The translations under genes were made by a program, and so were the position numbers. The notes beneath the pieces were generated by a model. The model was not told where the DNA came from and did not search any database. It worked only from the letters and a program-made list of their open reading frames with translations. This document shows positions 58,741 to 64,000 of a stretch of DNA of 64,000 bases, in pieces; position 1 is the stretch's first letter, and each line of letters opens with the position of its first letter. Source of the stretch: Tretioscincus oriximinensis (taxonomy: Eukaryota > Chordata > Lepidosauria > Squamata > Gymnophthalmidae). The DNA lies in assembly GCA_022410635.1 (NCBI GenBank), contig JAJVDF010000213.1, forward strand, positions 1,561,277-1,625,276, written 5' to 3'.

Positions 58741-60817
58741 ATACAGGCGTGGGGAAAATTAACCAGTTAGAAGAAATTGCTTGCACATGACAGCCACATT
58801 AGAGCAAGGAGAAGTTCTCAAACACTTATGTGATGATATTACACATGGAGCTTACAAGCAGTAATGTGGACTTTCACAGGTATGTCCGGATGCAATTGCA
58901 GTTGGTTTATTCCGGGATAACAGTAAAACACAGAAAAAAGCAGCTCATGTAGATGCAGCCATATTCTTAGGCACCATAATAATATTTTGCAGCAGCAATA
59001 TTCTGACAAGGTGGAATCTATCTGAAATTTACAAGGGCATGTAAATGAGCAAACCTATGGGGGATTCTGGCCTGACACTAGGAATTTCTCTTCTGTACAT
59101 TAGTGCAGTCTAAGGGAGGCTAACTGATAGATTTTTTTATTTAGCACATGTTTTAATGTGACATTTGTCTGTTATATACTAAGCTATTTTTTAGTTATTA
59201 ATATTGGTTGTGACAGTTGAACAACCTCAATTTATTAAATTTAATTAATATTAAATTAATATTGTTAATGGCCTATTTAATATACTGCTTATCGTGGGCC
59301 TAAAACTGTTTTCAACCCTGAAAGTAAGGACTAAATCAGAAAACAAAAGAAAAAATTCCAGTGCTGTGTGGGTTTTTTGTGTGTGCCTAATTTCAGTTTA
59401 AAACTAGTCTTTTGTCCAGTTCCTCAAGACTGAATAGGGTTTAAAAGCCATAGCCAACTGCTCTGCAATATATTCCTCATTGTAAAGTAGGCTATATATT
59501 CTAATGTAAATAAAACCTTAATAAAAAGCAGATTAAAAAGACTGGATTAGGGCATGTTGTGGCTGTACACATGCAAAAGAATTTCCAGGAGGCTTACCAA
59601 AGTCACTGCAGTCTTTTTGCATAATGCAACATAACAAATATTGTTTACATTAACAGAGACAGTGTTTAGGGTTTTGATTTTGTCTTTTTTTCTGCATGTG
59701 GCAGTCCCTAGTTATTGCTCAAGCTTATTAAATAGGAAACCACAACTCTGAACAGTCAACTGCTTTCCCAAACAATCCCTCATCATTTTTCCTCTACTTT
59801 TTCTTCAGCCATATTTCAAGCCCTTCATGCTGACATTATATATCTATTTTTTTGACTGATAACTGAACAGATATCCTCGTAGCTTCATGGTTCTCAGTTG
59901 TAATAAACAGAGAGTGCTGTTTCTTGTTCAGACATGTTATCTGCAGTTATTATTATTTTCTTGTCTGTTGCAGGAGCTGAAAGCATTTTGGAGCTACTGT
60001 TTTCTCATGTAGCATCACAGCTGATTTTTTTCACAACACTTCATTAAAGTGCTAATAACTGGTAACTTGTATAATACACAATTAGGAACGTTGAAAGATT
60101 TTTAAATTGCACATTTTTGTCTACTGAACAATTTAATACGTCTTATAATATTAAAAATAATTAAGTGGTACATAATAATACAATAATTATGCTGGCCTCT
60201 AATCATTCAGTGTATTTAGTACGGTGGAAAATAATATTTATCCACCTCTTTAGCCACTAGATGGCCTTAAGAACATCAGTGCAGTACAGATAATGCTGAA
60301 GGAGTAAATGCCACATGGTTAAATGTTGCTCAGAGCAAAGAAAGCCTTGATAATATATTGGATTCTAAACTGAGTAAAACTCTGTACACAAACCAAACCT
60401 TTTTCCTGTGCCGAAGTGCTGACATTTGTTATATAACGGCGCTAAGGGAAAGTGAAGTAACAATTAGGAGAAATAAAAAAACGATTCACACTCTTACCAA
60501 TGGAGTTGTTTTAAATGATATCCATCAATCTTTTTTTACTGAGGTAATGAAATCATCCTGATGGATTTAACCACACTAGTTCCTATGAATTTTACCTAGA
60601 GGTTTGGGGAAAATAAGAGTTCAACAGCGTTGCTAGTCCCTTCAACAATGGCAGCATCCTTACAGGCTGAAAAACCAAGATTTTAAATGAACTCATTGTT
60701 GGTGCCATTGTTTTTATGTTTACACTAATGAGGAAATGGCCCTACAGGGTAGGCCTACTCTACCTATAGCCCTCTCAAGTGAGGTGGTAAAGAATCTGAG
60801 AGTAGAATGCTAGGAGG
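58741..60817. other. No gene seen
   Basis: Anonymous AT-rich flank. A 67-codon frame at 60358-60561 has no recognisable motif. Confidence 0.5.
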
Positions 60818-61000
60818 AAGTTTGGTATAATGGTTAGAGTACTGGAGTACATGTAGTCTGCTAGTTCTATTCCACACTCCTCCATGAGGCCAGCTGGGTG
60901 ATCTTGGGCCAGTCAGTTTGTTAGAACAATTTTAGCCCTGCCTACTTCCTAGAGTGAAGAAAGCAACCAAGGCTACGTGAAGCACTGAAAAGGGTGGTAG
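60818..61000 (+). mobile_element. tRNA-derived SINE, tail replaced by microsatellite
   Basis: TTTGGTATAATGGTTAGAGT (head), a decayed B box, GGCCAGCTGGGTGATCTTGG and GAAAGCAACCAAGGCTACGT. The GAAAGCAAC body segment places it with the 7.1 and 57.5 kb copies. No L2 tail is left; a TAG/TAA microsatellite follows. Confidence 0.82.
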
Positions 61001-61030
61001 TAGTAATAGTAATAGTAATAGTAATAGTAA
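60998..61030. repeat. (TAGTAA)n microsatellite
   Basis: About five TAGTAA units at the 3' end of a SINE. Confidence 0.92.
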
Positions 61031-62164
61031 AATATGAAGCATCTTAACACATGTAGAGAAAGCCCTGCCATAGGGATTTCCTTGAGCATAAACAAAATTA
61101 TTTTCTTGAAAGGATACAATCATTTGTAAAGTACATCTCCTAAATTCTTAAAGATGTAGAAGTTTAATACTGAACAATATTCTGCAGCAATTCCTCTCCT
61201 CCCACACAGCACATGACTCCTGTTCTGGTTGCCCTCAGTTCCAGAATGCCTGGGATTCATTAGCCTGAGAACTAAGACTGACTCCTATTATGGTTATCTG
61301 GCAACTTGCAGACAGCTTAGTGGTTCTACTAGTGGCAGGCCATGGCCAGGATGGATGAGAGATTCTTTTCCCATCCACAGCCGCTTAGAGAAGGCTAATT
61401 CCATTCAACCATAATTAGGAATCAGCTAATTCAATGCAACTGTTGTACAAAGGATTGGCATCTTCTTGGTGTTTTGATATGTGGGAGGATGTTTATTCAG
61501 GATAAGCACAGAAAAGAAGCTGGATATTTGCAGTGGGCAAGCCACAATGAGGAACAAAGTACTTTGCGTCATTTAGAGATTGGCTCATTGGCATTGGGGC
61601 AATAGGCTTTGAACTATGAAACCTGCTTAGTTAGAAATCACATGTAGTAAAAGTTTGCAGGTTCTTGGACACTAAGGGTATTTCTATCTGAGGCTGTTAC
61701 CTGGTGGATTGTTTCCTGTGCTCCGGGCAAAAATATAATTGGCACAGGTAATACAAGCTCATCCAGATTATGGCTTCCCACATTATAGATTTCATGATAA
61801 TGAAGAGCTTTGGGATTGTGAAGCATTTTCCCAAGGGAAAAGCAGCCCCCCTCTTCACGTGGGAAGCAATGGAAACATTTTGAAAAGGCTTTTGTATTCT
61901 TGTTCAGCTTTGTTGACTAGAAACATTTCAGAACAGAATCTAATGCTTAATTCTTATTTCAATTTTGGTGTTGTGCTCTTATTCTGATTTTTTTGCGTTG
62001 TCATCTTATTTTTCTTTAGAACTGATTCAAATTTCCTACTTTAGAGTTCTACTATAGAATTCCTTCTCTGCTTGGAAATCTATGAGGAAGAGATTTTCAC
62101 ACTTCCTTCTTCTGTGTTATGATGAACCAGGCCAGCAGCTAGGCTCTGCAGGACAAAGGAATCC
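61031..62164. other. No gene seen
   Basis: Anonymous flank without recognisable element or exon. Confidence 0.5.
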
Positions 62165-62215
62165 GATACCCCATGATCTTTGATACCCCATGATCTTTGA
62201 TACCCCATGATCTCT
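62165..62215. repeat. 17-bp tandem repeat, three units
   Basis: Three copies of GATACCCCATGATCTTT, the last with one change, followed by a partial unit GATATCTTT. The first two are identical, suggesting recent expansion. Confidence 0.95.
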
Positions 62216-62221
62216 GATATC

Positions 62222-62256
62222 TTTCACACACACACACATACAGAGAGAGAGAGGGA
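62222..62256. repeat. (CA)n(GA)n microsatellite
   Basis: A short CA run followed by a GAGAGA run. Confidence 0.85.
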
Positions 62257-62299
62257 GGAGGGACATTTTCCTGCTCCTAGCATTCAAAGCCTCAGACAA

Positions 62300-62505
62300 T
62301 CGTTGTATTTTTTTAGAAGATCTTTGAGGATGCACCTTTTTCACCTGGCTGAAGATCTCATCTGTCCACACTTTTAAATAGTTTTTATACTGTTTTTAAC
62401 TTATAAATTTTGTATTGAGGATTTACTGTGGGCTGCCCTGAGACCTTCGGGTGTAGGACAGGGTATAAGTATAAATAAATAAGTATAAATAAATAAATAA
62501 AATCA
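62300..62505 (+). mobile_element. L2 LINE 3' end with ORF2 C-terminus
   Basis: RRSLRMHLFHLAEDLI (about 62317-62364) matches FRRSLNTHLFNLVEEML of the 56 kb L2. A 3' UTR with GGGCTGCCCTGAGACCTTCG, GGTGTAGGACAGGGTATAAG and (AAAT)n follows. This copy shows coding end and tail joined, so the tail really belongs to L2. Confidence 0.9.
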
Positions 62506-63044
62506 CGCAGGAGAGAAGTGGAAGTGGATGGGTTGATAAATCTGGCTCCACTCAAGTTCCAGCAGTTGCCAATATGGCACTCTCTCCAATAACAGCTGCT
62601 AATCCAGTTCCTGGGATATTTGTCCCATTTAGCTGGTCAGTATTCAAATGTCTCAAACTGGATTATAGTAGAAAAAAAATCATCCCAGCAGTAGATTGAT
62701 CAGAGTTTCTGGGGGCCAAACAGGGGAAATTAATATTCATGAATATGCAAATCACCCACCAACATGCATATCCCTATAAAATTCCCACCGAAGAAATCTG
62801 TGAAACACAGAATTTTTGAAGTGCATGAGAATTTTTTGAAGTGTGTGAGAATTTTTGTAGTGCATGAGAAATTTGCATTTTTTATTTTTTAGTGATGGGA
62901 GGGTGCCTTCAGGAGCTGGCCCCAGTTGCCAGAATCCTCTAGTGGTGAGGCAGTGAGTATAATTATTATTTTATTAAATAAAAATTAAAAAAATTCTCAG
63001 CAAAATACGGGGCAATCATGTGCCACCGGGAGGGCAAAGTAGAC
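62506..63044. other. No gene seen
   Basis: Anonymous. Three near-copies of a GTGCATGAGAATTTTT-like unit (62820-62875) form a weak tandem repeat. Confidence 0.45.
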
Positions 63045-63096
63045 AGCCCCAAAATGGGTTTCTCCTCCACAAAAAGGGGTCATCTGGTCAACCTAA
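63045..63096. mobile_element. Palindromic MITE family G, right end only
   Basis: CCCCAAAATGGGTTTCTCCT and AAAAAGGGGTCATCTGGTCA match the right arm of the 39577-39782 palindrome. The left arm is not found, so the copy is truncated. Confidence 0.7.
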
Positions 63097-63304
63097 CCAG
63101 CAGTTAAAATAGGACAGTTAAACATAATAACAATAGTGCCTACAAAAAGGGGGGATAATTGACTCAGCTGAAGGTGAGGGTAAACATATGTTTTCACCAG
63201 ATATCTGCCTGATGCATCGCAGATAGAAGACCGTTCCATAACCATACCAGAAGGCCCTCTCTCTTGTCCACACCCATTTGACAGATGAAGGTGGTGAGAC
63301 TGTC

Positions 63305-63734
63305 AAGGGGGGTGATGTGGGAGGTGATCTGATTGAAGTATACAAAAGCATGCATGGGATGGACAGGGTGAATAGAGCAAAAATATTTTCTCTATCATAC
63401 AACACAAGGACCAGAGGGCACTCCATAAAACTGATGGGTAGAAAAGTGAAAACAGACAAAGGAAAGTATTTTTTCACCCACAGGGTCATTGGCTTGTGGT
63501 AGCTAACAGCATGGATAGTTTCAAGACAGGATAGACAGGTTTATGGACACCAAGGGTATAAATGGATACTAGGATGGATGTCTGGATGTTGCCTCTGGGA
63601 TGGAGCAACAGGCAGGACTCCTGAAATACCATTTGCAGGGAGTCATGAACAGGTGCATATTTTGCTTTCCTCTGTTCGGACTGCCCAGGTGCATCTGGTG
63701 GGTCTCTGTGTGAGACAGAATGCTGGACTAGATG
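63305..63734 (+). mobile_element. CR1 LINE 3' end, tail lost to a second CR1
   Basis: Encodes GGDLIEVYKSMHGMDRVN, NTRTRGHSIKLMGRKV and KYFFTHRVIGLW, with a deletion after 63500 that removes the WNLLPEEVV codons. The 3' UTR follows and breaks off at GGACTAGAT, where another CR1 begins. Confidence 0.92.
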
Positions 63735-64000
63735 AATCATAGAATCATAGAATCATAGAATCATAGAGTTGGAAGGGACCTCCGGGGTCATCGGGTCCAA
63801 CCCCCTGCTCGATGCAGGATTCATTAAACCATCCCAGACAGATGACTGTCCAGTCTCTGTTTGAAGACTTCCAGGGAAGGTGAACTCACCACCCCATGTG
63901 GCAAACTGTTCCACTGGTTTATCACCCTGACTGTTAGAAAGTTTTTTCTGATATCTAATCTGAATCTGCTCCCTTGTAGTTTCATTCCATTGTTTCTAGT
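63735..64000 (-). mobile_element. CR1 LINE of the (ATTCTATG)n-tail lineage, cut by the window edge
   Basis: Starts with about four AATCATAG octamers, then AGTTGGAAGGGACCTCCGGG, the classic CR1 3' terminus in reverse, and reversed 3' UTR/ORF2-end text (CCCTTGTAGTTTCATTCCAT). It continues beyond the window. Its tail octamer differs from the CTTATGTT tail of all the other CR1 copies here. Confidence 0.93.

Noticed and set aside
55755..58962. GGCTGCATCCACATG and its reverse as ends of one large element
   Set aside because: The interval is explained by an L2 LINE with a SINE; the motifs are too short to define a transposon.
1..64000. CRISPR arrays, bacterial operons, tRNA or rRNA genes
   Set aside because: None seen. 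The tRNA-like A and B boxes all belong to SINEs, and the octamer runs are CR1 tails.

Overview
The window is vertebrate nuclear DNA, most likely from a squamate reptile. The sequence is AT-rich and intron-like, crowded with decayed CR1, L2 and L1 LINE ends, tRNA-derived SINEs of the Sauria type, and many small palindromic DNA transposons. That mix is typical of lizards and unlike mammals or birds. Scattered single N bases suggest an unpolished assembly. Species cannot be fixed from this.

Only one host gene is supported. On the minus strand at 28163-28350 lies the first coding exon of SLIT3: start codon, signal peptide, LRRNT cysteine cluster and a consensus splice donor. It sits in a CpG island (about 28050-29100). 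A roughly 470-base GC-rich 5' UTR carries one short upstream ORF and a CGG/CCG repeat. A compact promoter holds a GA/GC box, a TATA-like box, an inverted CCAAT box and a perfect CRE palindrome. Positions 1-28162 are therefore the start of SLIT3 intron 1; exon 2 was not found. Positions from about 28900 to 64000 are upstream flank, where I see no second host gene.

Repeats by region: 0-13 kb holds a hAT MITE with a perfect target duplication, a CR1 end, an L1 end, a GC-rich and polypurine block, a SINE, and L2 remnants. 13-28 kb holds CR1 and L2 ends, a probable PIF/Harbinger transposase remnant and a cluster of fold-back elements next to SLIT3 exon 1. 29-40 kb holds a hAT MITE nested in a CR1, a palindromic MITE with TAA duplications, L1 ends, a possible solo LTR and a nest of TIR elements at 38.9-39.9 kb. 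40-64 kb holds the longest CR1 ORF2 fragment, a 2.8 kb L2 with endonuclease and reverse-transcriptase remnants interrupted by a SINE, and two CR1 lineages nested at the right edge.

The most interesting biology is in the mobile elements. One SINE subfamily ends in the same 3' tail as the local L2 LINE, while other SINEs here end in a different tail resembling that of Bov-B/Sauria elements. Several palindromic families recur in multiple copies, and one lies about 70 bases from the SLIT3 exon 1 donor. I found no bacterial-type system, CRISPR array, tRNA or rRNA gene, and no clearly novel protein system.
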